In this document: positions 30,246 through 38,003 of the stretch, one piece after another | How the letters are laid out: each line of letters begins with the position of its first letter | How positions within the stretch are numbered: the stretch's first letter is position 1 | From: Gemmatimonadota bacterium | GTDB taxonomy: Bacteria; Gemmatimonadota; Gemmatimonadetes; Longimicrobiales; Gaopeijiaceae | DNA: 64,000 bases | Assembly (NCBI GenBank): GCA_022826005.1 | Contig: JAJDVT010000015.1 | Span: 62,001-126,000 of the forward strand | Reading direction: 5' to 3' | Position numbers and translations under genes: made by a program | The notes under the pieces: generated by a model | The model's input: the letters and a program-made list of their open reading frames with translations, nothing else | Told to the model about the DNA's origin: nothing | Databases searched by the model: none

Positions 30246-31364
30246 GTGAGAGACAAGTTGAGAAGGGTTGCCATACGGTTCGAAGAGATCATCCGTGCGG
30301 GTACACCGCTCCTTGTTGCCGTGGCTGTCCCGGGATGTCTCGCCGAGACGGACACGGACGGCCCCGGTTCCCCGCCGGAAGCAGACTCTGCAGACCAGAC
30401 ATTGGAACTGGCGGGTGCCCCGTCAGGAGCACCGCTGTTTCCCGAGGTGTTTTCGGTCACTGATGCCGCGATGCATCAGGGATTGTGGTTCGTTCTGGAC
30501 GGACGCGGGAACCAGGTTCATCGCATTGACCCGGATGGCGCGACGCTGCACAGCTTCGGCCGGGAGGGTAGCGGTCCTGGTGAGTTTCGGCGTCCCAGCG
30601 CCATCGTGGCCCACGGCGACTCGATCATCGTGGTGGATCACGGCATCGTGCACGTATTCAGCCCGGAGGGGAGGCACATTGCGGACCGCGGCTTCAGGCC
30701 CGGCCCGGGTCTCGACTGCGTGGCAGCGACGGTGGGAGTCAGCGACGCTGTGTCCACGCCGGCCGGGTTGCTGATGCTGGGCGAGTGCCTGAGGCCCGAC
30801 GGGGGCACCACTGTCCACGCCGCGGTCGAGACGGTGGACGGAACAATCCGTTCTCTCGCGCGCCGGTACGCGCAAGCAGGAAGGATCGACCTGGATGGCA
30901 TGGCAGCTGTAGTCGCACGTCATCCCCAGGGGTTCCTCTTCGGTTCGGGGTGGGAGCGTTGCCTGGATCTGATCAGCCTTTCCGGCGAAGGGCTGGATAC
31001 GATCTGCCACGATTGGCTGGAGCGTCTGGACATTCCGCCGGAAGCATTCCGTGAACTGGAGGGCGCAATCGCCGAGGCTCGGAGGCTGGGGATCCGCGTA
31101 GAGCTTCCGGAATCCATGCCGGCGCTCGTCGGAGTGACTGCGATGCCCGGGGGGCGGCTCGTCTACCGGGTGTTCGCACCCGGCGACCCGGATATGGAGA
31201 CCCTGCAGTTGGTGACCAGGGGGGAGGCGGGCCGGGCAGTGCCGCTGCCCCTGCCCAGCGCTCCGCTTCTCTTCCTGGATGGGGAATCGAGCCTCGCGGC
31301 CTGGAACGAGATGGAGGGCACCCGGATCGACATTCGTACTGTGGACAGCCTGGATGCCAACTGA
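30246..31364 (+). CDS. six-bladed beta-propeller lipoprotein
   Basis: A 372-residue predicted lipoprotein. The signal segment LLVAVAVPGC supplies a lipobox-like VPGC. The mature part shows propeller repeats such as LWFVLDGRGNQVHRIDPDG, LHSFGREGSGPGEFRRPSAI and IIVVDHGIVHVFSPEG, typical of NHL-like six-bladed propellers. The GTG at 30246 follows CAGGAGAG and lies 26 nt behind the first small secreted gene. Its 3' end overlaps the ABC ATPase by 11 nt. Ligand binding or immunity to the small proteins is possible but not shown. Confidence 0.82.
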   Translation: MRDKLRRVAIRFEEIIRAGTPLLVAVAVPGCLAETDTDGPGSPPEADSADQTLELAGAPSGAPLFPEVFSVTDAAMHQGLWFVLDGRGNQVHRIDPDGATLHSFGREGSGPGEFRRPSAIVAHGDSIIVVDHGIVHVFSPEGRHIADRGFRPGPGLDCVAATVGVSDAVSTPAGLLMLGECLRPDGGTTVHAAVETVDGTIRSLARRYAQAGRIDLDGMAAVVARHPQGFLFGSGWERCLDLISLSGEGLDTICHDWLERLDIPPEAFRELEGAIAEARRLGIRVELPESMPALVGVTAMPGGRLVYRVFAPGDPDMETLQLVTRGEAGRAVPLPLPSAPLLFLDGESSLAAWNEMEGTRIDIRTVDSLDAN

Positions 31365-32076
31365 CACGGCCGTGGAGGTCCGGGCGTCGGATCTGGCCGT
31401 TTCGTACAAGGGTACATTCAGGCGCGTCCACGCGCTCCGCGGCCTGACGCTGGAGGCCAGGCCAGGCGAGATTACGGCACTGGTCGGACCGAACGGGGCA
31501 GGCAAGACAACGTTTTTCGCGGTTCTGCTGGGATTGCTTCGCCCCGACCGGGGACGTTGCATAGTGGGTGGAATGCGTCCCGACGAGTACCGTCGGCGCT
31601 ACGGGATGGGCTACCTGCCGCAAGTCAGCGCCTTTCCCAGAGGATGGACGGCCCGGGACGTTCTGGCCCGGGCCGTCGATCTGTCGGCACCGCCGGACCG
31701 GGCCGCTGCCCTGGACACCGCCGTGGAACGCGCGGACATCGACTCCGCTACGCTCTCCCGTCCTGCGAGGAGGTGCTCCGGCGGTGTGAAACGGAGGCTC
31801 GGCCTCGCGTGGGCGCTAGCTGGTGACCCGTCGCTGATCTTGTTGGACGAGCCCTTCACGGGGCTTGATCCGCGTGCTCGCGCCGGTTTGCGGCGTGAGA
31901 TGATTTCGGCTCGCCAGAGGGATGCGACCGTCCTGTTTGCCAGTCATGAGCTGGCGGAAGTCGAACAGCTCGCCGATCGCGTGTTCATTATGGAGAATGG
32001 TCTGACTCGGCCGTTTGCAGGCGCGGCGAATGCGACCGCGCTCAACAGAGAGCTGCTTGGAGGTGCGCCACCATGA
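31354..32076 (+). CDS. ABC transporter ATP-binding protein (ABC-2 type)
   Basis: A 240-residue ATPase. Walker A is LVGPNGAGKTTFFAVLLGLL, the Q-loop is GYLPQVSAFPRGW, the signature is the slightly divergent CSGGVKRRLGLAWALA, Walker B is LILLDEPFTGLDP, and the switch His is in FASHELAEVE. This type works with ABC-2 exporters or immunity pumps such as those for peptides. It starts inside the end of the propeller gene and its last bases overlap the permease ATG, so the three are coupled. Confidence 0.92.
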   Translation: MPTDTAVEVRASDLAVSYKGTFRRVHALRGLTLEARPGEITALVGPNGAGKTTFFAVLLGLLRPDRGRCIVGGMRPDEYRRRYGMGYLPQVSAFPRGWTARDVLARAVDLSAPPDRAAALDTAVERADIDSATLSRPARRCSGGVKRRLGLAWALAGDPSLILLDEPFTGLDPRARAGLRREMISARQRDATVLFASHELAEVEQLADRVFIMENGLTRPFAGAANATALNRELLGGAPP

Positions 32077-32813
32077 AATCACGCCTGCTCCCGTGGCCGC
32101 GCCGAGCCGTTCTGCATCTGCGGGAGAGCGGGGGCGCCCTGGCCGTTGTGGTTGCGACCGCTCTGCTCTTCCTTTTGCTCGATGCCGCATCGGGAGGCCT
32201 GTCCGGAGAGGGTGCGGCGCTCGTGGTTGGCCTGGGGATACCTCTGGCTCTCGCCTCCAGAGGCCCAGGCGTACGGGCGGGCATCGCGACGCTGTGGGTG
32301 CAGAAGCCGGTGGACCCCGTTCGTTACTACCTCGCGGGAGCTGCATGGGACGTGGTGGTGGCGGTCGGAGCAACTTTGTTCCTGTTGTCCATTCTGGGCA
32401 TTGTGGCCCTCCGGGTTGGGTTGGACCCGCTGGCGAACCCGATCTGGACGATCGGTGCTCTCGCGGCGGTCACGCTCGTCGTGGCGTCAATGGCAAGTGG
32501 CGCTTCGATGTGGTTCCCGCGCGCGGGCCGGCTCCTGATCCTCGCGGTGCTGATCTTCACACTCTACCTGCGAGCAAGCACGGCCCTGAACCCGTCGCTG
32601 GGAGACCAGCCGTGGATTCGATGGGTTAGCCCGGTACTGCCGCCGTGGGAGTCCTTCGTGTCGCTGCTTGACCCGGAAGCACTGGATGCGTCGGCAGCGG
32701 CCCGGGCGCTTATGTGGATCCTCCTGTACGCGGCGGCCTGGGTCGGCGTTGGCGTCCTCGGCCTTCGCCGACTTCTTGCCAACGGCGCTCTGTGCCGGAT
32801 GCGTTCTCCCTGA
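32073..32813 (+). CDS. ABC-2 type permease subunit
   Basis: A 246-residue integral membrane protein with six hydrophobic segments, including GALAVVVATALLFLLLDAA, VVVAVGATLFLLSILGIVAL, IGALAAVTLVVASMA and MWILLYAAAWVGVGVLGL. Its ATGA overlap with the ATPase gene shows they form one transporter. No specific family beyond ABC-2-like could be assigned. Its context between the two small secreted genes suggests it exports, or protects against, their products. Confidence 0.8.
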   Translation: MKSRLLPWPRRAVLHLRESGGALAVVVATALLFLLLDAASGGLSGEGAALVVGLGIPLALASRGPGVRAGIATLWVQKPVDPVRYYLAGAAWDVVVAVGATLFLLSILGIVALRVGLDPLANPIWTIGALAAVTLVVASMASGASMWFPRAGRLLILAVLIFTLYLRASTALNPSLGDQPWIRWVSPVLPPWESFVSLLDPEALDASAAARALMWILLYAAAWVGVGVLGLRRLLANGALCRMRSP

Positions 32814-32829
32814 CCGGGGGATTGTCACC

Positions 32830-32964
32830 CATCAGCGCCAGGTGTTGCCCCCTGTGATCGGGGGTTTTTCGCGCTCTCCTCCGGCGTCGCCCATCGGTAT
32901 CGTTTGGCACATGGACCCGCCACCAGGGCGAGTCCGAATGCGAAGACACCATTTGGAGGACACA
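32830..32964 (+). promoter_or_regulatory. conserved 5' leader of small secreted gene 2
   Basis: Homologous to the leader before 29785 and of nearly the same length (135 versus 134 nt). The hairpin is kept with different bases: GGACCCGCC at 32913-32921 pairs with GGGCGAGTCC at 32926-32935, with one C-A mismatch. It ends 29 nt before the ATG. A ribosome-binding site, TGGAGGA, follows. Conservation of pairing despite base changes supports a function for the hairpin at the RNA level. Confidence 0.6.
32848..32869 (+). terminator. intrinsic terminator or attenuator ahead of small gene 2
   Basis: CCCCC at 32848-32852 pairs with GGGGG at 32860-32864 around a 7-nt loop and is followed by TTTTT at 32865-32869. 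It sits 35 nt after the permease stop. It is also inside the leader region shared with small gene 1, whose copy lacks this strong stem and T-run. It may simply end the ABC transcript or may attenuate transcription into the second small gene. Confidence 0.65.
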
Positions 32965-33417
32965 ATGAGAGACAGGTCATCACACGCAATGCATTCCTTG
33001 TTCGGGATCGTCGCTGTCAACGGCATCCTGTTGCTCCTGCCCGGCACCGCGTATGGCGCGTCCGCACCTTCGCCGCCGAGCGACGGCGCAGCCTTCATGC
33101 CGGACATGGTTGCGGCCATTGCCGCGAACCTGGATTGCGCTCTGGTCGAGACCGCAGCCATCGCACAGCAGCCGCCGGAGGAGCAGGGGGGTTCCGGGTG
33201 TACGAACCAGGACGGCACCCCGCGTGAGTGCACGGCTTCCGAAAAAGTTGGACAGTGCGCAGAAAACGCGAGAGACGCTTATGAACAGTGCAAGAAGGAA
33301 GCCAGGGACTTCGCGGGCAGGCTTGCCTGTCGGGTGGGTCTTGGAATCGACGCTCTTGCATGCATTGCGGAGGGAGCGTTGGAAACCATCCTGCCGTTCA
33401 AGAAGGTGTTCGGGTAG
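32965..33417 (+). CDS. small secreted seven-cysteine protein 2
   Basis: A 150-residue paralogue of the protein encoded at 29785. The leader is SLFGIVAVNGILLLLPGTAYG, sharing FGIVAV and PGTA/TGTA with its partner. Cys are at 58, 79, 89, 98, 109, 122 and 133, giving spacings of 20, 9, 8, 10, 12 and 10, against 19, 9, 8, 10, 11 and 10 in protein 1. Outside the leader and the Cys frame the two share little beyond QQPPEE/QQEPPD and the C-terminal helix, which suggests diversifying sequence on a fixed scaffold. The function is unknown. Confidence 0.8.
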   Translation: MRDRSSHAMHSLFGIVAVNGILLLLPGTAYGASAPSPPSDGAAFMPDMVAAIAANLDCALVETAAIAQQPPEEQGGSGCTNQDGTPRECTASEKVGQCAENARDAYEQCKKEARDFAGRLACRVGLGIDALACIAEGALETILPFKKVFG

Positions 33418-33461
33418 CTCCTCCTGATCTGTGCCCGGGCCATCAGTTGCAGCTTTTCGTT

Positions 33462-34745
33462 TCAGGCGGCCAGGATTCCGAGTACCCCTTCGGCCGTTCG
33501 CGCCGAAACGCCGCCATGAGCGGATAGGGCGCGCCTTCCGGCCCGCACCACGGCCCTCCGTGCCGCCGCGTTGTCGATCCACCCTGCGAGGACGCGCATG
33601 GGTTCGGCACTCACGGCGAGCGCACCGTCGGCGCCAAGAGTGGCGACGATGTCCTGGAAGTGCTCGTGGTGCGGGCCGATCACGGTGGGCTTGCCTGCCG
33701 CGACGGGCTCCAGGGGGTTGGAGCCGCCCATCGGCGCGAGGCTCCGCCCCACGAAGACGGCGTCGGCCAGGAGGTAGGCCGTGGCGAGTTCACCGATGGT
33801 GTCGAGAAGGAAGACGGAGGGGACGGGGGTGGATTGGGGTCCATCGGCGGCCGGGGCGGGAACGGGGACCTTGCTGCGCCGTCTCATTCCGGGGACCAGC
33901 GCCGCGACCTCGTCCCACCGCTCGGGGCTGCGGGGCGCGAGCAGGAGCTGGCATCCGCCGGGAAGGTCGCGGATCAGGGCCGCTTCCTCCCCCGGGCCTG
34001 TCGATCCGGCGACGATGAGCGGCCTCCCGGGATCGATCCCCAGCGCGGAGGCCAGTGCATCCGCGGCCACGGGATCGGGCTCCTGGCGGGCGGCGTCCCA
34101 CTTGAGGCTGCCCCCGACCACGGCCCTCGGCGCGGGAACCCCGAGTTCGACGAAGCGCTCGCGATAGACATCGGTCTGGGCCACGACGAGCGCCAGTCGG
34201 GTGAACATCGGGCGCACGAGCGGGCGCCACGCGCGGTAGCCCCGGAAGCTGCGCGCGGAGATCCGTCCGTTGACCACGCACACAGGGACGTTGCGGCGCG
34301 CGCAGGCCGCCATGAAGGTGGGCCAGAGCTCGAGCTCCGCGAGGACCACCGCGTCGGGACGCACCGCGTCCAGGAACCGCTTGACCATCCAGGTAAGGTC
34401 GAGAGGGAAGCGGACGACCTCTCTGGAGTCCCGGTGGAGGTGCCGCGCGCGCTCGAACCCGGTCGTGGTACTCGCGCTGACCACCACATCGGGCACGGCG
34501 CCGGAGTCGGCCAGCGCCTCGACCAGCGGCACGAGCGCGTTGGTCTCGCCCACGCTCACGCCGTGCACCAGAATCCTCGGTCCGGGCGCCCTGCGCCTTA
34601 ACTCGCCCACCTTCCCGTTGCGGGTGCGCGCGTCGGAGCGCCACCGCCCCGTTCGCAGGCGCTGCCTGGCCGCGAAGGCGAGGAATCCCGCACCGACAAC
34701 GAGGTCTCGGAGCTTCCCCGTCACGGCACCCACGCCGGACCGCAC
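33462..34745 (-). CDS. kdtA: 3-deoxy-D-manno-octulosonic acid (Kdo) transferase
   Basis: Inner-membrane-associated GT30 enzyme that adds Kdo to lipid A precursor. It has an N-terminal helix (VVGAGFLAFAARQRLRTG), then HGVSVGETNALVPLVEAL, SASTTTGFERA, the DAVVLAELELWPTFMAACAR motif, and the nucleotide-binding DTIGELATAYLLADAVFVG with GGSNPLEPVAAGKPTVIGPH. All are standard for WaaA. It has 427 residues with a GTG start. It diverges from the LPS glycosyltransferase run across dyad site A, and is convergent with small secreted gene 2. Confidence 0.95.
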   Translation of the reverse strand: MRSGVGAVTGKLRDLVVGAGFLAFAARQRLRTGRWRSDARTRNGKVGELRRRAPGPRILVHGVSVGETNALVPLVEALADSGAVPDVVVSASTTTGFERARHLHRDSREVVRFPLDLTWMVKRFLDAVRPDAVVLAELELWPTFMAACARRNVPVCVVNGRISARSFRGYRAWRPLVRPMFTRLALVVAQTDVYRERFVELGVPAPRAVVGGSLKWDAARQEPDPVAADALASALGIDPGRPLIVAGSTGPGEEAALIRDLPGGCQLLLAPRSPERWDEVAALVPGMRRRSKVPVPAPAADGPQSTPVPSVFLLDTIGELATAYLLADAVFVGRSLAPMGGSNPLEPVAAGKPTVIGPHHEHFQDIVATLGADGALAVSAEPMRVLAGWIDNAAARRAVVRAGRRALSAHGGVSARTAEGVLGILAA

Positions 34746-34762
34746 TGTTCGCTCCCGACTAC

Positions 34763-34801
34763 TGTAAAGTCTGCTTTACATAATGTCATGTTGGCTTTAC
34801 T
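34763..34801. promoter_or_regulatory. tandem dyad operator, site A, in the kdtA/heptosyltransferase divergent region
   Basis: Two dyads start 21 bp apart. TGTAAAG-TCTG-CTTTACA is at 34763-34780, a perfect 7-bp inverted repeat. TGTCATG-TTGG-CTTTACT is at 34784-34801. The first equals the E. coli TyrR-box form TGTAAA-N6-TTTACA, although a TyrR-like regulator is not thereby proven. On the minus strand ATGACA, 17 nt and TACAGT give a plausible kdtA promoter overlapping both dyads, so a bound regulator would block or restructure it. Confidence 0.7.
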
Positions 34802-34804
34802 CCT

Positions 34805-36034
34805 GTGATCCCTGCGGCACTGCGTCGGGTGAGGGACGGCACCATCGCGCTCCCCGCCCGCTTTGCCGCGGACCCGGCCAATCATAACCTTCCTGTCATG
34901 ATTCCTCACGATGTCGGGAGAATCCTCGTGGTGCGGCTGTCCGCCAGGGGAGACGTGGCCTTCGCATCCCCGCTGGCCGGGGCACTGCGCCGCAGGTATC
35001 CGCGCGCGCACATCGCCTGGGTGGCCGAGGACGGCGCCGCCGACGTGATTCGCCACAATCCGCACCTCGACGAGGTGATCGTCCTGGAGCGCGGCGCATG
35101 GGGGCGCATGTTGCGCGGCGGGCGGTGGGGCGCGCTGGCGGGCGCAGTGGCCGACTTCTTCGGGGCACTGCGGCAGCGTCGCTTCGACGTGGCGATCGAC
35201 GCGCAGGGACTGCTGCGGAGCGGACTGGTGACGTTCCTGTCGGGCGCTCCCGTGAGGATCGGGCTGGGCTCGCGCGAGGGGTCGCGTTGCCTGATGACCA
35301 GGGTGGTGGCACGTGGCGGCGATCCGCGCGCCGTCTCGTCGGAGTACCGGTACCTCGCGGGGGTGCTGGGACTGGGGGCGGGATCGTTCCCGATGGAGAT
35401 ACCGCGCAGCCGCGCCGAGGTGGCGGTGGTGGGGCGGGTGATCGGGGAGGAGGGGCTGGGTGGCGGGTTCGTGGTCGTCTGTCCCTTCACCACCCGGTTC
35501 TACAAGCACTGGCCGGAGGAACGGTGGTCGTCGCTCATTCGGGAGATCCGGGGGCGCACGGGATTGGGCGTGGTGATGCTCGGCGGGCCGGCGGACCGCT
35601 CGGCGGCGGACCGCATCGTGCAGGCGCTTGTCCCATCCGGATCCGGAGGACCCGACGCTGCCACCGCACCCCTGGTCGACCTCGTCGGGCGCACCACGCT
35701 CGGAGAAGCGTCGGCGGTGGTGGCGCGGTGCAGCGCGCTGGTCGGCGTCGACACGGGCCTCAGCCACATGGCACACGCCTACGGCCGCCCGGCGGTACTC
35801 CTCTTCGGGTCCAACACACCGTACCTGGATCCGCCGGGACCGTCCGCCACTATCCTGCACTCGGGGCGCGCGTGCTCCCCCTGCCGGGGGAAGCTGACCT
35901 GCGGCGGCCGCATCGACTGCATGACCGACATCTCAGTGGAGCATGCGCTGATGGCCGTGGTGGGCGGCCTGGCGGGTGAGCCGGCTTCTGCCGCCCCGGC
36001 GGCGGAGCCCGGGAGCTTGGCGGCCGCCCGGTGA
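34805..36034 (+). CDS. glycosyltransferase family 9 (heptosyltransferase-like)
   Basis: ADP-heptose:LPS heptosyltransferase-type enzyme. The N-terminal motif ILVVRLSARGDVAFASPLAG is typical of GT9. AIDAQGLLRSGLVTFLSGAP follows in the acceptor domain, and LVGVDTGLSHMAHAYGRPAVLLFG with CMTDIS in the donor domain. GTG at 34805 gives 409 residues, with about 35 residues before the core. ATG at 34898 gives 378 residues, starts nearer the conserved core and may be the true start, leaving a 5' leader behind site A. It overlaps the next glycosyltransferase. Confidence 0.88.
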   Translation: MIPAALRRVRDGTIALPARFAADPANHNLPVMIPHDVGRILVVRLSARGDVAFASPLAGALRRRYPRAHIAWVAEDGAADVIRHNPHLDEVIVLERGAWGRMLRGGRWGALAGAVADFFGALRQRRFDVAIDAQGLLRSGLVTFLSGAPVRIGLGSREGSRCLMTRVVARGGDPRAVSSEYRYLAGVLGLGAGSFPMEIPRSRAEVAVVGRVIGEEGLGGGFVVVCPFTTRFYKHWPEERWSSLIREIRGRTGLGVVMLGGPADRSAADRIVQALVPSGSGGPDAATAPLVDLVGRTTLGEASAVVARCSALVGVDTGLSHMAHAYGRPAVLLFGSNTPYLDPPGPSATILHSGRACSPCRGKLTCGGRIDCMTDISVEHALMAVVGGLAGEPASAAPAAEPGSLAAAR

Positions 36035-37128
36035 GCGTCATTCACCTGGAGACCGGCCGTTACCTTTACGGGGGGGCGTTGCAGGTTCTCTACCTGGCTC
36101 AGGGGCTCGAGGAGCGGGGGATCAAGTCGGTGCTGATGGTGCCGCGGGGGTCGGAGATCGCGGCGGCGGCCCACAAGCGCTGGCTGCGTGTCGAGGAATT
36201 CCCCTACCGGGGTGAGGGAGACCTTGCGGCCGCCACCAGGATGCTCTGGAGATTCAGCCGGCGCGACGTGGAGATCGTACACCTTCACTCGCGCCGCGGC
36301 GCGGATACCCTGGGAGGCCTCGCGGGGACGCTGGTGCGAGCCCCCGTGGTGCTGACGCGCCGGGTGGACAACCGGGAGGTCGACTGGCTTGTGGGCGCCA
36401 AGTACGCACTGTACCGGCGCGTAGTGGCCATTTCCGGAGCCATTCGTGATGTGCTGACGGAGCAGGGGGTGCCGCCCGGCAAGATCTCGCTGGTGCCTTC
36501 TGCGGTGGACGCGTCGAATTGGCTGAGTCCCGAGAACACCGCCCTGCGCGACCGCGAGTTCGAGCTGCCGCCCGGGCAACCCGCGGCCGCGATGGTCGCC
36601 CAGTTCGTGCCGCGCAAGGGGCACTGGGTGCTGGTGCATGCGCTGGGGATCCTGAAGGTGCACGGTCACACGCCGAACGTCGTGCTCTTCGGGCGCGGCC
36701 CGACGCGCGACAGGGTCGCCGCGCTGGCCGAGGCGGCCGGCGTGCGGGATCAGATCCGCTTCGCGGGGTTCCGGGACGACCTCCACCGGTGGCTGGGCTC
36801 CTTTGACTTCTGCGTCCATCCGGCACTCAGGGAGGGGCTCGGGGTCGCGGCGCTCCAGGCGGGTGCGGCCGGGATTCCGGTGGTCGGCGCGCGGGCGGGT
36901 GGAATCCCCGAAGTGGTGGTCGACGGGGAGACCGGACTGCTCTGCCCGCCGAGCGACGCCGGCGCGCTGGCCGCGGCGATCGAGCGGCTCCTGAAGGACC
37001 GGGAGGCGGCCCGGGAGATGGGTGCGCGAGCCCGGGCGCGAATCGAGTCCCGCTTCTCCGTGGACGCCATGGTCGAGGGGAACCTGAAAGTCTACCGGGA
37101 GATGATCGCGGCGCGGAGGCGCAGCTGA
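36031..37128 (+). CDS. glycosyltransferase family 4
   Basis: A 365-residue GT-B enzyme, probably for the LPS core or O-antigen. The N-terminal domain starts VIHLETGRYLYGGALQVLYLAQGL. The donor domain carries FVPRKGHWVLVHALGIL, VVLFGRGPTRDRV, and the EX7E-type segment HPALREGLGVAALQAGAAGIPVVG with GGIPEVVVDGETGLLCPP. It starts with GTG in a GTGA overlap with the GT9 gene. The sugar and linkage cannot be told. Confidence 0.9.
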   Translation: MSVIHLETGRYLYGGALQVLYLAQGLEERGIKSVLMVPRGSEIAAAAHKRWLRVEEFPYRGEGDLAAATRMLWRFSRRDVEIVHLHSRRGADTLGGLAGTLVRAPVVLTRRVDNREVDWLVGAKYALYRRVVAISGAIRDVLTEQGVPPGKISLVPSAVDASNWLSPENTALRDREFELPPGQPAAAMVAQFVPRKGHWVLVHALGILKVHGHTPNVVLFGRGPTRDRVAALAEAAGVRDQIRFAGFRDDLHRWLGSFDFCVHPALREGLGVAALQAGAAGIPVVGARAGGIPEVVVDGETGLLCPPSDAGALAAAIERLLKDREAAREMGARARARIESRFSVDAMVEGNLKVYREMIAARRRS

Positions 37129-37142
37129 GCGGCCGGCCGCCG

Positions 37143-38003
37143 ATGACCCTGTCCGTCATCCTGAGCACCTACCGCTCGCCCGAGTGGCTGGAGAAGGTGT
37201 TGTGGGGCTACCTGTGCCAGTCCCGCCGTGACTTCGAGCTGGTGATCGCCGACGACGGGTCGGGGGAGGAGACGGCCCGCGTGGTTCGGGCGTGCTCGGC
37301 TGCGGGAGAGAACGCGGGCATCCCGGTGCGCCACGTGTGGCAGCCCGACGATGGGTTCCGCAAGTCGCGCATCCTCAACCGGGCGATCGTGGCGGCGCGG
37401 GGCGACTACCTGGTGTTTTCGGATGGGGACTGCATTCCCAGGGGGGACTTCGTGGCCGTGCACCGGGCGCGTGCCGCGAAGGGGCGCTTCCTGTCGGGTG
37501 GCTACGTGAAATTGCCGATGGGGGTGAGCCGGGCGATCACGAGGGCAGACATCGAGTCCGGGGAGGCGTTCTCGGTGCGGTGGATCCGGTCGCGGGGCGG
37601 GCGGGGATACCGGCGCATGGCCAAGCTCGCCGTGCCGGGATGGGCCGTCGCCGCCGCCGACCGGATCACCACGACCCGGGCGACCTGGAACGGGCACAAC
37701 GCTTCGGGCTGGCGCGCGGACCTGATCGCCGCCAACGGCTTCGACGAGCGCATGGGATACGGCGGCCAGGACCGCGAACTCGGCGAACGCCTCGAGAACG
37801 CGGGCGTCCGCGGACTCGGCATCCGCTACCGCGCCCTCTGCGTGCATCTGGACCACGCCCGCGGATACGCCGACCTTGACACGATCAGGCACAACAAGGC
37901 GATCCGGCGCGAAACCCGCGCCCGTCGCATCACACGCACCCCCTTCGGGATGGAGCAGTCGGGCGAACCCGCCCGGGGCACCCCATCCCCCACCGCCCCA
38001 TGA
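37143..38003 (+). CDS. glycosyltransferase family 2
   Basis: A 286-residue GT-A enzyme. It opens TLSVILSTYRSPEWLEKVL. The nucleotide-binding FELVIADDGSGEET comes next, then the DXD-like VFSDGDCIPRGDF and the C-terminal GFDERMGYGGQDRELGERLENAG segment. That last segment is of the galactosyltransferase C-terminal type, which helps define acceptor specificity. It is the third glycosyltransferase in the run that starts behind site A. The last bases overlap the next ATG. Confidence 0.9.
   Translation: MTLSVILSTYRSPEWLEKVLWGYLCQSRRDFELVIADDGSGEETARVVRACSAAGENAGIPVRHVWQPDDGFRKSRILNRAIVAARGDYLVFSDGDCIPRGDFVAVHRARAAKGRFLSGGYVKLPMGVSRAITRADIESGEAFSVRWIRSRGGRGYRRMAKLAVPGWAVAAADRITTTRATWNGHNASGWRADLIAANGFDERMGYGGQDRELGERLENAGVRGLGIRYRALCVHLDHARGYADLDTIRHNKAIRRETRARRITRTPFGMEQSGEPARGTPSPTAP

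Noticed and set aside
28921-33417. Reading the small Cys proteins as classic lanthipeptides, lasso peptides or other RiPPs
   Set aside because: No LanB/C/M, radical SAM, YcaO, cyclase or C39-peptidase transporter is present, and the leaders look like ordinary secretion signals.
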